DNA from: Mesorhizobium sp.
GTDB lineage: Bacteria; Pseudomonadota; Alphaproteobacteria; Rhizobiales; Rhizobiaceae
Direction: 5' to 3'
Assembly (NCBI RefSeq): GCF_017306585.1
Contig: NZ_JAFKIC010000160.1
Coordinates: 1-36,442 of the forward strand
Length of the DNA: 36,442 nt
Position numbers and translations under genes: made by a program. The notes under the pieces are model-generated. The model worked only from the letters and a program-made list of their open reading frames with translations. It did no database searches and was not told the origin of the DNA. Shown here in pieces: positions 25,901-34,139 of this stretch. Position 1 is the stretch's first letter, and each line of letters starts with the position of its first letter.

Positions 25901-26338
25901 ATAGAAATGGGAATTTGCCGGATTCAGCCGGATCGCTTGGTCGAACGCCGCAATGGCGCGCACATGGTCGCCCTTATCCTGCCAGGCGATGCCCTGCACG
26001 CCATAAGCCATCGCATTGGCGGGATCGGTGTCGATCGCCTGGTCGCAATCGACGAGTGCGCGGTCATACTCGCCTTTCTTGCTGAATGCCTTGGCACGAC
26101 TGACATAGAGGCGGTCATCGCCCGACGTCTGCGCGATCGCGCGGGTGCAGGCAGCGATCCGCTGGTCGACCTCGACTTCGTCCTGGCTGAGGCAGGTCGC
26201 ATGGTCTATGTCGGCTGCGGGCGCCGGCGTGCCGAGACCGATGAGGGCCACCATTCCCGCCAGCGACAGCCGCGAAAGCGAACCGCTTGAAAATCCTGGA
26301 ACAAACGCGCGCGCCAGCGCGGCGGTGCGGCTTGACAT
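22928..26338 (-). CDS. Giant exported TPR-repeat protein
   Basis: This 1136-residue protein is made almost wholly of tetratricopeptide repeats. An N-terminal hydrophobic segment (LSLAGMVALIGLGTPAPAADI, about 25-45) looks like a signal peptide, so it is probably periplasmic. I read about 25 TPRs of 34 residues ending in AIxLDP-type turns, broken by three linkers (about 205-265, 440-505 and 880-905). Residues 268-440 and 508-682 are two copies of the same five-repeat order, showing an internal duplication. TPR arrays bind proteins or peptides as scaffolds; the partner is unknown. I chose ATG 26338 (MSSRTAAL), with GGGGG upstream; ATG 26359 is in frame. It has no close operon partner. Confidence 0.93.
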   Translation of the reverse strand: MSSRTAALARAFVPGFSSGSLSRLSLAGMVALIGLGTPAPAADIDHATCLSQDEVEVDQRIAACTRAIAQTSGDDRLYVSRAKAFSKKGEYDRALVDCDQAIDTDPANAMAYGVQGIAWQDKGDHVRAIAAFDQAIRLNPANSHFYFNRAKSRGLKRDYAGALADLDEAIRLDPANAQAYRVRGMTKARTGNVNGAIADAGKSIALKRADRARELAVPQPEAPEATAGTDVSRPPATVAEMTPAESKAVVDRALAASDPDALEAVLGGDAFLHMGKYDKAIGAYDHAIALDPENRFAHLGRGRAWAAKRDYAKAIEDYDKAIDVSPDFPEALLHRGLAKVTFGDADGALADCSRAAALDPNANDAFYCKGLAWHAKGDAGRAIAAYSVAIDIDAKDDASLYARGMARADRSDYAGAIADFDEALKLDPGNPDYAVARKAAASVSEKPARDVAGKAGNLATGQGAAMAASAGTGPTAKPDENDDSRIFDPKLAKLIDDTDPRVLVVVSKGDRFAHDGKYDEAIKAYEEAIALAPENPLAYFGRGKAFDAKKDFASAIADYDKAIAKLPHLPKPLVRRGLAKMASGDALGALDDCIAAARLKPEASDAYFCSGTAWYATGDLKRAIQAFSAAIDVDPKDAGSHYGRGMAQADGKNYAEAIADFDQALKLDPGMTAAREGREMAVAAKDKAAAIGSGDQDRRKIVENAIEQGAIWRSQNQFDRAIEQYNIAIALDPSNANAYTLRGFTFALKGDPDRAMADYDKAIKLAPKSTDAYFYRSAIWSQKGKIDRAIADLSTIIALQPDNADAYVLRSRARAAKHDCDGIIADSTKAIGLRPTDAEAWFNRGFCWNRQKQYDRAISDLDETLRLDPDHANARKQRDDAVAAKAAAKQTPKTGPEPTAQQATHSGIALYNKGKYDLAIAKFDQALALEPGDAEAFGYRGLAWAQKGNYDRAITDYGSAIALAPETSTYYSARAFAWTAKNDDRRAVADFDKAIEFDPTYPVNFHARGISRMTLGDYDGAIADYDKAITLGPGVAKIHVDRGIVWMAKGDTGRALADFDLAVRIDSKGPGGYFGRGLVQARKGDHDGAIANFNQAIKLYPNYADAYTFRGRSWEAKGNHKRAKADRKKALSLGGN

Positions 26339-26357
26339 GGTGCTGATCCCCCGGAGC

Positions 26358-26379
26358 AACCGCGACAGGTGCCGCGGTT
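26358..26379. other. Hairpin in the TPR gene leader
   Basis: AACCGCG (26358-26364) and CGCGGTT (26373-26379) form a 7-bp stem with an eight-base loop just upstream of the TPR start codon, in the transcript leader. It may modulate translation. The rest of the 26339-26599 spacer shows no gene. Confidence 0.35.
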
Positions 26380-26599
26380 ACCCATATAGTTCCGTCTTTG
26401 TTCTAGAATGCAAGCAGAAATTGCAACCGTCCCCGACCGCACGGATTTCCGTTCTCCATGGACTTCAGTCAGCGGTGTCCAGGGCGAGCGGACCGGCGTG
26501 ATCGCATCATGGCGCCTGCACCGCCGATCCACCCGCATTGGCCCATGGCAGGGCGGGCGCTTTCCCACAGAATGGCCGAACAACCCAACGAGGCTCCCC

Positions 26600-26983
26600 A
26601 TGCGCAAACTGATCTCCACCGGCTCGCCGTTCGAAAAGACCGCCGGCTATTCGCGGGCCGTGGTGCAGGGCGACTGGTGTTTCGTCTCCGGCACGACCGG
26701 CTACGACTATGCCACCATGACGATGCCCGAAACCGTCGAGGCTCAGACGCGCAACTGCCTGGCGACGATCTCCAAGGCGCTCCGGGATGGCGGCTTCGAC
26801 ATGGCCGACGTGGTGCGGGCGCATTACTACATCACCGACCAGGCTTTCGCCGACATCGTCTTCCCGATCCTGGGCGAGACCTTCGGCGACATCAGGCCGG
26901 CGGCGACGATGATCGTTTGCCAGCTCAACAAGCCGGAGATGAAGATCGAGATCGAGGTGACGGCGCTGCGGCGTACGGCCTGA
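26600..26983 (+). CDS. RidA-family protein
   Basis: This 127-residue protein has the YjgF/RidA fold, a trimeric cytoplasmic family whose best-known member hydrolyses reactive enamines and imines released by PLP enzymes. Visible blocks are RKLISTGSPFEKTAGYSRAVV, DWCFVSGTTGYD, VEAQTRNCLATISKALRDGGFDMADVV, and PAATMIVCQLNKPEMKIEIEVTA. The Arg of R-P-A-A-T, expected for the imine deaminase group, is present (IRPAATM). GAGG lies before ATG 26600. It is followed 21 bp later by a VOC-family gene. Confidence 0.92.
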   Translation: MRKLISTGSPFEKTAGYSRAVVQGDWCFVSGTTGYDYATMTMPETVEAQTRNCLATISKALRDGGFDMADVVRAHYYITDQAFADIVFPILGETFGDIRPAATMIVCQLNKPEMKIEIEVTALRRTA

Positions 26984-27004
26984 GGTGAATTGGGGCGTAA
27001 AGCC

Positions 27005-27355
27005 ATGACGGTCCGGCGCATCGTAGCCAATATCGCAACACCGAACGCGGCGGCGGCGAAACGCTTCTACCGTGACGTGCTCGGCCTCGACGTCCTGATG
27101 GATCAGGGCTGGATCGTCACCTACGGTTCCGCGGAAGAAATGCAGGTGCAGGTCAGTTTCATGGCGCAGGGCGGTTCGGGCACGCCGGTGCCGGACCTGT
27201 CGATCGAGGTCGACGATGTCGAAGCGGCGCTGGAAGGCATGAAGGCGGCGGGCTTCGCCATCGAATACGGACCGGCCGACGAGCCCTGGGGCGTGCGGCG
27301 CTTCTATGTGCGCGATCCCTTTGGCCGGCTGGTCAACATTCTCTCGCACCAGTGA
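27005..27355 (+). CDS. VOC-superfamily (glyoxalase-like) protein
   Basis: This 116-residue protein is of the vicinal-oxygen-chelate fold. The halves start [29 protein letters not shown] and [23 protein letters not shown] and end [21 protein letters not shown], the usual glyoxalase/bleomycin-resistance pattern. The typical first metal ligand is replaced by Asn (IVANIATP), so metal binding is uncertain. It could be a dioxygenase, glyoxalase or binding protein. The start is ATG 27005 (MTVRRIV), with GGGG upstream; TTG 26990 is in frame. It follows ridA and precedes leuB. Confidence 0.9.
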   Translation: MTVRRIVANIATPNAAAAKRFYRDVLGLDVLMDQGWIVTYGSAEEMQVQVSFMAQGGSGTPVPDLSIEVDDVEAALEGMKAAGFAIEYGPADEPWGVRRFYVRDPFGRLVNILSHQ

Positions 27356-27374
27356 CCAAGGAAGCGGCTTGCAG

Positions 27375-27389
27375 GCTTGCGCCGCAAGC
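27375..27389. other. 15-bp palindrome upstream of leuB
   Basis: GCTTGCGCCGCAAGC is symmetric around one base and lies between the VOC gene stop and leuB. It could be the VOC-gene terminator stem (no T-tract is seen) or a regulator site for leuB. Confidence 0.3.
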
Positions 27390-27440
27390 GGTTGGCGTTT
27401 AGCAAGGCCGCGGTTCAAATTTTCTGGGACGGTTTTCTCC

Positions 27441-28544
27441 ATGGCGACGAAGCATCTTTTCCTGCTCCCCGGCGACGGCATCGGCCCTGAGGCCATGGCG
27501 GAGGTCAAGAAGCTGATCGCGGCCATGAACGACAAGCTTGGCAGCGGCTTCGTCACCGATGAAGGCCTGGTGGGCGGCTCAGCCTACGACGCGCATGGCG
27601 CGGCGATCTCCGATGCCGACATGGAAAAGGCCATGGCGGCGGACGCCGTGCTGTTCGGCGCCGTCGGCGGACCGAAATGGGATGCCGTGCCCTACGAGGT
27701 GCGCCCCGAAGCCGGCCTGCTGCGGCTGCGCAAGGACATGGAGCTGTTCGCCAATCTGCGCCCCGCCATCTGCTATCCGGCGCTGGCGGCGTCCTCGTCG
27801 CTCAAGCAGGAGGTGGTCGAAGGCCTCGACATCCTCATCGTGCGCGAACTGACGGGCGGCGTCTATTTCGGCGAGCCCAAGCAGATCATCGATCTCGGCA
27901 ACGGCCAGAAGCGCGGCATCGACACGCAGGTCTACGACACGTTCGAGATCGAGCGCATTTCGGGCGTCGCCTTCGAACTGGCGCGCACGCGCAAGAACCA
28001 CGTCACCTCGATGGAAAAGCGCAACGTCATGAAGTCGGGCGTGCTGTGGAACGAGGTCGTCACCCAGACCCAGAAGGCGCGCTACTCCGACGTCAAGCTC
28101 GACCACATGCTGGCGGATGCCGGCGGCATGCAGCTGGTGCGCTGGCCGAAGCAGTTCGACGTCATCGTTACCGACAATCTGTTCGGCGACATGCTGTCCG
28201 ACATCGCCGCCATGCTGACCGGCTCGATCGGCATGCTGCCTTCGGCCTCGCTCGGCGCGCCTGACGTAAAAACCAAGAAGCGCAAGGCGCTCTACGAGCC
28301 GGTGCATGGCTCGGCGCCCGACATCGCCGGCAAGGGCATCGCCAACCCGATCGCCATGATCGCGTCCTTCGCCATGTGCCTGCGCTATTCCTTCGGCATG
28401 GTTGCCGAGGCTGACAAGCTCGAGGCGGCGATCGCCGCGGTGCTCGACGATGGCCTGCGCACCAAGGATATCTTCTCCGCCGGGACCACCGAGGTCGGCA
28501 CGACCGCGATGGGCGATGCGATCATCGCCAAGTTCCTGGGGTGA
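27441..28544 (+). CDS. leuB: 3-isopropylmalate dehydrogenase
   Basis: LeuB oxidises and decarboxylates 3-isopropylmalate to 2-oxoisocaproate using NAD, in leucine synthesis. It is 367 residues, full length for the family. Key blocks: [44 protein letters not shown] (substrate Arg residues), [14 protein letters not shown], the metal-binding [16 protein letters not shown], and [23 protein letters not shown] 27441 is the conserved start [13 protein letters not shown]; the frame upstream is open but unrelated. The stop overlaps the following GNAT gene start as GTGA. Confidence 0.97.
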   Translation: MATKHLFLLPGDGIGPEAMAEVKKLIAAMNDKLGSGFVTDEGLVGGSAYDAHGAAISDADMEKAMAADAVLFGAVGGPKWDAVPYEVRPEAGLLRLRKDMELFANLRPAICYPALAASSSLKQEVVEGLDILIVRELTGGVYFGEPKQIIDLGNGQKRGIDTQVYDTFEIERISGVAFELARTRKNHVTSMEKRNVMKSGVLWNEVVTQTQKARYSDVKLDHMLADAGGMQLVRWPKQFDVIVTDNLFGDMLSDIAAMLTGSIGMLPSASLGAPDVKTKKRKALYEPVHGSAPDIAGKGIANPIAMIASFAMCLRYSFGMVAEADKLEAAIAAVLDDGLRTKDIFSAGTTEVGTTAMGDAIIAKFLG

Positions 28545-29029
28545 CGGCGGTCGACGTCCGCTGGGCGACGACCGGGGATGCCGGGGCGCTTGCCATTCTG
28601 TTCTGCGAGATGGCGCGGCATTATCGGCAGGCGCCGCTCGACCACAGCCGGGCGGTCGCGACGGCCAGGCAGTGGCTTGGCGACGAAAGTCCGGCCTATC
28701 CGCATTTCGCACTCGCCTTCGCGGACGGCGAGGTTGCCGGGCTGGCCTCCATCGCGATCGCCCATCCCGGCATCGATCTCGAACGGCTGATGTTCCTGAA
28801 GGACCTGTTCGTGCTGGACAGCGCGCGAAATCACGGCGTCGGCCGCGCCCTGATCGGCTTTCTCGCCAATTATTGCGTGAGCAAGGGCATAGGCCGCATC
28901 GATCTGACGACCGAGGACCGGAACGAAGGCGCGCGGCGTTTCTACGACCGGCTCGGCGCCGAACGTCATGGCCAGAAGGTTTTCCTCAGGCTGCCGGGGC
29001 ACGCGCTCAAGAGGATCGCTGGAACCTGA
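28541..29029 (+). CDS. GNAT-family N-acetyltransferase coupled to leuB
   Basis: This is a 162-residue acetyltransferase. The GNAT core is seen in [52 protein letters not shown] (acetyl-CoA loop N-H-G-V-G-R), and [32 protein letters not shown]. The acceptor is unknown. It starts with GTG 28541, overlapping the leuB TGA, so translation is probably coupled to leuB. Its 3' end overlaps the convergent DUF805 gene by 23 bases. Confidence 0.9.
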   Translation: MTAVDVRWATTGDAGALAILFCEMARHYRQAPLDHSRAVATARQWLGDESPAYPHFALAFADGEVAGLASIAIAHPGIDLERLMFLKDLFVLDSARNHGVGRALIGFLANYCVSKGIGRIDLTTEDRNEGARRFYDRLGAERHGQKVFLRLPGHALKRIAGT

Positions 29030-29675
29030 CCTTCGCCGGCATGGATCCCCATCGGTTCTGCCCGGGCTGAGAGGGAAGGAGTCCAATGATGATAGCGGCC
29101 ACTGCACCCAAGGCTGGAGCGTAGCAAAGCAAGACAAGCCAGCCGGTCAACCCCGCGTCGTGCAGGCGCCGTACGACGACCGCGATCGACGGCAGGATCG
29201 CCGCCAGCACGAAGAGCAGGCCGGGAATGTACCCGATCGAGGTCCCCGGGCTGTCGCGGAAGCCGTTTATCGCCAGGTTGAGGAGAATGCCGAAACCGAA
29301 CAGCGCGCCGACTATGATGTAGAGCCAGAGGTAGAACGCCCAAAACTCCTTGCGACTGGCCCGACCGGCGAAGTTGCGGTAGTCGTCGCCAAATGCCCGC
29401 AGGAAATAGGCCCAGAGTCCCATCGGCCTGGGTTGGCGGCTTCCTACTGTTTGATCAGATTGCTCCGGTGTCCCATTTGGTGACGATGCGGAGGATTTCG
29501 CGGCGACGATTTCGTGGGCCGTCCCGTCGTCCGGTGTGAACTCGACCAGCATGCCCCTCGCAATGGTCATGTCCTGGGTCAAGTCGCCACGGCTGAAGAT
29601 GTAGCGCTTGCCGTCGACGCCGTCCACGTAGCCGTAATCATGATCCTGGTCGTAGTGAATGACTTCCCCGCGCAT
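29007..29675 (-). CDS. Cold-shock-like plus DUF805 membrane protein (copy 1)
   Basis: This 222-residue protein has two parts. Residues 1-60 form a cold-shock-type beta-barrel (MRGEVIHYDQDHDYGYVDGVDGKRYIFSRGD), in which the RNP-like aromatic stretch is DYGYVDG. A linker leads to DUF805 (LWAYFLRAFGDDYRNFAGRASRKEFWAFYLW, then PSIAVVVRRLHDAGLTGWLVLLCYAPALG), with about four membrane segments. The Arg-Lys-Glu-x-W and RRLHD motifs are DUF805 hallmarks. The function is unknown; it is possibly a membrane-bound nucleic-acid sensor. The start is ATG 29675, with GGGGGAG upstream. It is a tandem paralogue of the next gene upstream on the same strand, and its end overlaps the GNAT gene. Confidence 0.88.
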   Translation of the reverse strand: MRGEVIHYDQDHDYGYVDGVDGKRYIFSRGDLTQDMTIARGMLVEFTPDDGTAHEIVAAKSSASSPNGTPEQSDQTVGSRQPRPMGLWAYFLRAFGDDYRNFAGRASRKEFWAFYLWLYIIVGALFGFGILLNLAINGFRDSPGTSIGYIPGLLFVLAAILPSIAVVVRRLHDAGLTGWLVLLCYAPALGAVAAIIIGLLPSQPGQNRWGSMPAKVRFQRSS

Positions 29676-29742
29676 TGCTCCCCCTTTGCGTCGCGTATGA
29701 TACTACGTCAGGTTGTGTCTGATTGCAACAGCACGTTTAGCG

Positions 29743-30453
29743 CTAGACTCTCACGCCCGCCGGCACCGGTCCCCACTGGTTCTCGCGCGCCTGGGTCGGG
29801 ATCAGGGCGAATACCAGGATGATCAGGCTGCCGAAAGTGGGGATGAAGATCACCAGATAGAGCCAGCCCGACAGGCCGATGTCGTGCAGCCGACGCACGG
29901 TCATGCCGAGCCCGGGCAGGAACGTCGCGAGAAGGAAGGTGCCGCAGAGGCCGACCGTCACCGCCGCCGAGATATCGCTGTCGAAATTGCCCAGCTCGAT
30001 ATCGGTGAAGATGCCGATGCCGCCGACGATCAGCAGGCAGACCACCCAGAACAGGCAATAGCCCCAATATTCCTTGCGGCGGGCGCGGCCGGCGAAGTTG
30101 AAGTAGTTTTGCGTGAGGCCGCGCCAGAAATAGCCCCAGAGATCGGTGGGCTCGGCCTGTTCGGCCGATCGGCCGAAGCGTTGCGCCTGGGATGCGCCGG
30201 CCGGCTGGATGACGGCGGCTTGAGCCGGCGCGGCGACAGGGCCGGTATCGACGGCGGGGATGGCGGCCTGTGCGCCAACGGAAAAGACGTCGCGCGCCCG
30301 GCCGCCGCCAGCCTGGAATTCGACCACCGTCCCTTTGGGCATCGGGGTCTGGCGGCGCATGGTCTCGGCGGTGAAGGTGTAGCGGTTGCCGTCCGCCCCG
30401 GTGATGAAGCCGAAGCCCTGATCCTCGTCATAGTGGAGCACTTCGCCGCGCAT
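29743..30453 (-). CDS. Cold-shock-like plus DUF805 membrane protein (copy 2)
   Basis: This 236-residue paralogue of the gene at 29007-29675 has the same architecture: an N-terminal cold-shock-like domain (MRGEVLHYDEDQGFGFITGADGNRYTF, with the RNP-like GFGFITG), an Ala/Pro/Gln linker and DUF805 (LWGYFWRGLTQNYFNFAGRARRKEYWGY, TVRRLHDIGLSGWLYLVIF) with about four membrane segments. The GFGFI core is closer to true cold-shock proteins than that of copy 1. ATG 30453 is chosen because the upstream leader closely matches that of copy 1 (CAAAGGGGG). The two copies are 67 bp apart and are probably an operon; the GT4 gene is divergent. Confidence 0.88.
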   Translation of the reverse strand: MRGEVLHYDEDQGFGFITGADGNRYTFTAETMRRQTPMPKGTVVEFQAGGGRARDVFSVGAQAAIPAVDTGPVAAPAQAAVIQPAGASQAQRFGRSAEQAEPTDLWGYFWRGLTQNYFNFAGRARRKEYWGYCLFWVVCLLIVGGIGIFTDIELGNFDSDISAAVTVGLCGTFLLATFLPGLGMTVRRLHDIGLSGWLYLVIFIPTFGSLIILVFALIPTQARENQWGPVPAGVRV

Positions 30454-30568
30454 TGCCCACCCCCTTTGTCGCCGCGTCCCTGCCAAGATGTGGCACGTTG
30501 GCGAGCCTACGGGCAAGGCCATGCGTCACGGCTACCATGTTGGCGGCAAATCAAGCATAAGGCTCCAA

Positions 30569-32008
30569 ATGCAGCCGCCTTCGCCAAAACAGACAGTCGA
30601 CCATTCCGATTCCGATGCCGTGCACGAGGCCGCGGCGAAGCCGAAAGAATCACTGGCCATCGACGCGACAGGCCTGATGTTTTGGCCACCGGGCAAAGGC
30701 CTGGCAGGCATTCCGCGCGTGGAGAGCTTCCTGGTCAACGCGGCCCTCGCGGACCCCGACCCCGACGTGGAGGTCGTTGCGTACAGGTCTGGCGAAGGCC
30801 GGTTCCGGCCGCTTGCCCCTTTCGAGCAGGACCATGTCGCGGCAGGCGAGGTTCCGGCGCAGCGCGTCAAACGATGGCCCGGCAGACGCGCTGCGCTGTC
30901 GCATGCCTTCGAGGCGGTGAGGCAGCAGCCATGGAACAAGCGCGACACCGACCGTCATCTCGCAAAAACGGTGACCAATGGCCGTGAGGGGATCGCCTAC
31001 CAGGCGACGAGGCTGTTGATCCGGGCCTATCGTCTCTATCAGCGGGCACGGGCAGGATCGGGCACACGGCCTGTCTCGCCGAACCGAGACGCGGACACAG
31101 GGCTGGGAAGGGTGCTGATCAGTCACCACATCCTGACCCAGGAGGACCGCACGGCGGTTTCCGGCAGCGCCGGCAAGCTGGCCTTTCTATGCCACGATCT
31201 CATCCCGACCCTGCGTCCCGACATGCTCGGCGCGGGCACGAGCGAGGGCCGTTTCGGCTCCTATCTCGAGCAGTTGGTTCGTTCGGGCGCGCCGGCGTTC
31301 TGCGCCTCTGACGAGGCCGGCGCCACCTTGACCGACCATATGCGCAAGGCCGGCATCGCCGCGCCGGTCGTGTACCGGTTTCCGATGCCCTCCATCCTGC
31401 ACGAGACGGCGTCGCGCATGGGCGCGACCTCGCGGCTCGAAGCCGACGAACCGTTCGTGATCTACTGCTCGACCATCGAGGTGCGCAAGAACCACATCCT
31501 GTTGGCGCGGATCTGGCAGCAGGCGCTGGAGGAAGGCGTCAAGCTGCCCAGGCTCATCTGCGCCGGGCGCTGGGGCTGGATGATCGAGCCGCTGCGCGCC
31601 TTCCTCAAGGAGCATCCCGAACTGCTCCAGTCGGTCACCTTCGCCGGACTGGTCAGCGACGAGGAACTCATCCGGTATTATCGCAGCGCTACTTTTGGGG
31701 TCTTCCCCTCGCATATAGAGGGCTGGGGTTACGGCGCCTCGGAATGCCTCGATTTCGGTGTTCCGGTCATCGTGTCGACGACGCCGTCGCTGATCGAGGC
31801 GACCGGCGGGCTGATGCCGGCGATCGATTCCAACGACCAGGCAGGCTGGTATGCCGCCATCCGCAAGATGGCGGACGATCACGCCTGGCGCTCCTCGCTG
31901 GCGGAACGCATAGCCAGCGAGCATCGCCCGACACCGGCATCGGCCAGTTGGGCCGCCATCAAGGCCGGGCTGCAGGAGAGCGTGTCCCGCCAGCGCGCCG
32001 ATCGTTGA
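30569..32008 (+). CDS. GT4-type glycosyltransferase
   Basis: This is a 479-residue family-4 (group 1) glycosyltransferase of the retaining GT-B fold. The C-terminal half carries VIYCSTIEVRKNHILLARIW, the nucleotide-binding region, and the EX7E motif with its conserved Glu residues in HIEGWGYGASECLDFGVPVI. The N-terminal part has an unusually long lead of about 30 Ser/Pro/Asp residues, then AIDATGLMFWPPGKGLAGIPR. Sugar donor and acceptor are unknown. ATG 30569 (MQPPSPK) with AAGG upstream is preferred over upstream ATGs at 30488 and 30521. It is a single gene, convergent with the RNA helicase, with 17 bp between stops. Confidence 0.87.
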   Translation: MQPPSPKQTVDHSDSDAVHEAAAKPKESLAIDATGLMFWPPGKGLAGIPRVESFLVNAALADPDPDVEVVAYRSGEGRFRPLAPFEQDHVAAGEVPAQRVKRWPGRRAALSHAFEAVRQQPWNKRDTDRHLAKTVTNGREGIAYQATRLLIRAYRLYQRARAGSGTRPVSPNRDADTGLGRVLISHHILTQEDRTAVSGSAGKLAFLCHDLIPTLRPDMLGAGTSEGRFGSYLEQLVRSGAPAFCASDEAGATLTDHMRKAGIAAPVVYRFPMPSILHETASRMGATSRLEADEPFVIYCSTIEVRKNHILLARIWQQALEEGVKLPRLICAGRWGWMIEPLRAFLKEHPELLQSVTFAGLVSDEELIRYYRSATFGVFPSHIEGWGYGASECLDFGVPVIVSTTPSLIEATGGLMPAIDSNDQAGWYAAIRKMADDHAWRSSLAERIASEHRPTPASASWAAIKAGLQESVSRQRADR

Positions 32009-32025
32009 GGGTCCTTCCGTCGGCC

Positions 32026-33894
32026 CTATGAAGGACGCTTCTTGGTCTTCTTGTGCTTCGGCGGACCGGCATTATCGAATTTCGGCTTTCCCGGCTTCTT
32101 TGCCCAGGGCTTTGCCTCGTGCGCGCCTGCCGGGCGCTGGTCGGCGGCGGCAGGCGCTCGCTTGTCGAACTTGCGCTTCGGCGCATTCGGATCGAAGGGT
32201 GCCTTGCCGCGGTGCGGTTTCTTATCCGGTTTGGGCGGCTGGTAACCGGCCCGCGACAAATCGGGCGTGCCGTCCAGCCGCCTCACCACGATGTTGCCCT
32301 GCAGCTTGCGGTCGGGGCCGATGGCGGCGAAAAACCGGTCGGCCCAGTCGGCCGATATCTGCACGAAGGTTTCTTCCGGCTGCATCTTGATGGCGCCGAT
32401 CTCGCGCTTGGAAATGCTGCCGGTGCGGCACAGCATCGGGATCAGCCAGCGCGGTTCGGCGTTCTGCCGGCGGCCGACCGACAGCGAGAACCAGACGCTG
32501 TCGCCGAAATCGTCGCGGCGGCTGGGCGCATCGTCACCGCGCGCGAACTTCTCGCCCGCAGGTCTTTCACGCGAAGGCGTGAACGGCGCGGCTTCCATCA
32601 GCTCCTCGGGGGCCGAACGGCTGGAGCGGCACTGGCGCACGAAGGCAGCCGCCACCTGCTCGGCGCCGTGCTGGGCGAGAAGCGCCTCGATGAAAGCGCG
32701 CTCTTCATCCTTTACCGGCTCGTCGAAGGTGGGATCGGCCAGGATGCGTTCATCGTCGCGCCGTATCACCTCGTCGGCCGAAGGCGGGCTTGCCCAGGTC
32801 GCGGTCAACTTGGCGCTTTGCAGCAGCCGTTCGGTGCGCCGGCGGGCGCTGCCCGGCACGATCAGCGCGCTCACACCCTTGCGCCCTGCGCGTCCGGTGC
32901 GGCCGCTGCGGTGCAGCAGCGTTTCGGGATTGGTCGGCAGGTCGGCATGGATGACCAGTTCGAGGCCCGGCAGGTCGATACCGCGCGCGGCGACATCGGT
33001 GGCGATGCAGACCCTGGCGCGGCCGTCGCGCATCGCCTGCAGCGCATGGCTGCGCTCGTTCTGGCTGAGTTCGCCCGACAGCGCCACGACCGAGAAGTTG
33101 CGGTTGTTGAAGCGCGCGGTGAGATGGTTGACGGCGGCGCGCGTGTTGCAGAACACCAGCGCGTTCTTGGCTTCGTAATAACGCAGCACGTTGATGATGG
33201 CGTTCTCGCGGTCGGCCTGGGTCACGCTCAGCGCGCGGTATTCGATGTCGAGATGCTGCTTTTCCTCGCCCGCCGCCGAGATGCGCACGGCATCGCGCTG
33301 GTAGCCCTGGGCGAGCGTGGCGATGGAGCGCGGCACGGTGGCCGAGAACATCAGCGTACGGCGCTCGGCCGGTGCGGCGTCGAGGATGAATTCGAGATCC
33401 TCGCGAAAGCCGAGATCGAGCATCTCGTCGGCCTCGTCCAGCACCACCGCCCTCAGCGCCGACATGTCGAGCGAGTTTCGGGTGATATGGTCGCGCAGGC
33501 GGCCAGGCGTGCCAACGACGATATGGGCGCCGCGCTCCAGCGCGCGCCGTTCGGTGCGCATGTCCATGCCGCCGACGCAGGAGGCCACCGTGGCCCCGGT
33601 TAACTCATAGAGCCATTCCAGTTCGCGCGTCACCTGAAGCGCCAGCTCGCGCGTCGGCGCCACGGCCAGAGCCAGCGGTGCCGAAGCGGCCTCGAAGCGC
33701 TCGGCGCCGGCCAGGAGCGTCGGCGCCATGGCAAGGCCGAAGGCGACGGTCTTGCCCGAGCCGGTCTGGGCCGAGACCAGCGCATCGGCTTGGCCGAGCT
33801 CCAGGACCGCCTTCTGCACCGGAGTCAGTTCGCTATAGCCGCGTTTTTCCAGCGCCTTCGCCAGCGCGGGGACGATACCTTCGAAATTGGACAT
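32026..33894 (-). CDS. DEAD-box ATP-dependent RNA helicase with C-terminal RNA-binding domain
   Basis: This is a 622-residue RNA helicase of the DeaD/DbpA type that remodels rRNA or mRNA, especially in the cold. The Q motif (ALEKRGYSELTPVQ, 14-27), Walker A AQTGSGKT (42-49), DEAD (153-156, VLDEADEML), SAT (FSATVP) and HRSGRTGRAG are intact. A region near residues 520-570 (FVQISADWADRFFAAIGP, GNIVVRRLDGTPDLSRAGY) matches the DbpA-type RNA-binding domain, followed by a Lys-rich tail. ATG 33894 (MSNFEGIVPAL) is the family-like start, with an in-frame extension upstream discounted. The 5' leader contains a hairpin at 33991-34014. Confidence 0.93.
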   Translation of the reverse strand: MSNFEGIVPALAKALEKRGYSELTPVQKAVLELGQADALVSAQTGSGKTVAFGLAMAPTLLAGAERFEAASAPLALAVAPTRELALQVTRELEWLYELTGATVASCVGGMDMRTERRALERGAHIVVGTPGRLRDHITRNSLDMSALRAVVLDEADEMLDLGFREDLEFILDAAPAERRTLMFSATVPRSIATLAQGYQRDAVRISAAGEEKQHLDIEYRALSVTQADRENAIINVLRYYEAKNALVFCNTRAAVNHLTARFNNRNFSVVALSGELSQNERSHALQAMRDGRARVCIATDVAARGIDLPGLELVIHADLPTNPETLLHRSGRTGRAGRKGVSALIVPGSARRRTERLLQSAKLTATWASPPSADEVIRRDDERILADPTFDEPVKDEERAFIEALLAQHGAEQVAAAFVRQCRSSRSAPEELMEAAPFTPSRERPAGEKFARGDDAPSRRDDFGDSVWFSLSVGRRQNAEPRWLIPMLCRTGSISKREIGAIKMQPEETFVQISADWADRFFAAIGPDRKLQGNIVVRRLDGTPDLSRAGYQPPKPDKKPHRGKAPFDPNAPKRKFDKRAPAAADQRPAGAHEAKPWAKKPGKPKFDNAGPPKHKKTKKRPS

Positions 33895-33990
33895 CTTGCT
33901 CTTTCGGAATTCGGGGTTTGCGCTCACCATGGAGCACATGCCGGAGCCAACACAGCGCCAGCCAAACAACTTGGCCGTTCGTACTTCGGA

Positions 33991-34014
33991 CCACTGTCAT
34001 TGTACAGCCAGTGG
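33991..34014. other. Hairpin between helicase and vapB
   Basis: CCACTG (33991-33996) and CAGTGG (34009-34014) form a 6-bp stem with a 12-base loop. It sits in the leader of the helicase transcript (or beyond its promoter) within a 245-bp spacer that holds no gene. Cold-shock helicase leaders are often structured, but nothing here proves a role. Confidence 0.35.
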
Positions 34015-34095
34015 ACACTCGGCCTGCGTCTTGCACCGCCGGCATGATTGAAAGACAGTGCTCGCTTCGGCCTTCTGTCCGAAAAACTGGACGGG

Positions 34096-34136
34096 ATATC
34101 CATACAGGGATATGATGATATCCAAACAAGGATATC
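34096..34136 (+). promoter_or_regulatory. Double operator of the vapBC operon
   Basis: Two inverted repeats of the same type are present: ATATCC-N6-GGATAT at 34096-34113 and GATATCC-N6-GGATATC at 34117-34136. Their centres are 22 bp apart, about two helical turns. They end three bases before the vapB start codon. This fits cooperative autorepression by a VapB dimer or VapBC complex, a known property of the family; the DNA-protein assignment is inferred. Confidence 0.8.
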
Positions 34137-34139
34137 TCC

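Noticed and set aside
22868-26290. Several + strand frames opposite the TPR gene (for example 23624-24457 and 25217-26290)
   Set aside because: They are mirror images of the TPR repeats, with repeating IGxxDRxV patterns but no protein family, no ribosome sites and no operon context.
32053-33603. 516-codon + strand frame opposite the RNA helicase
   Set aside because: The - strand has every DEAD-box motif; the + frame is a composition shadow.
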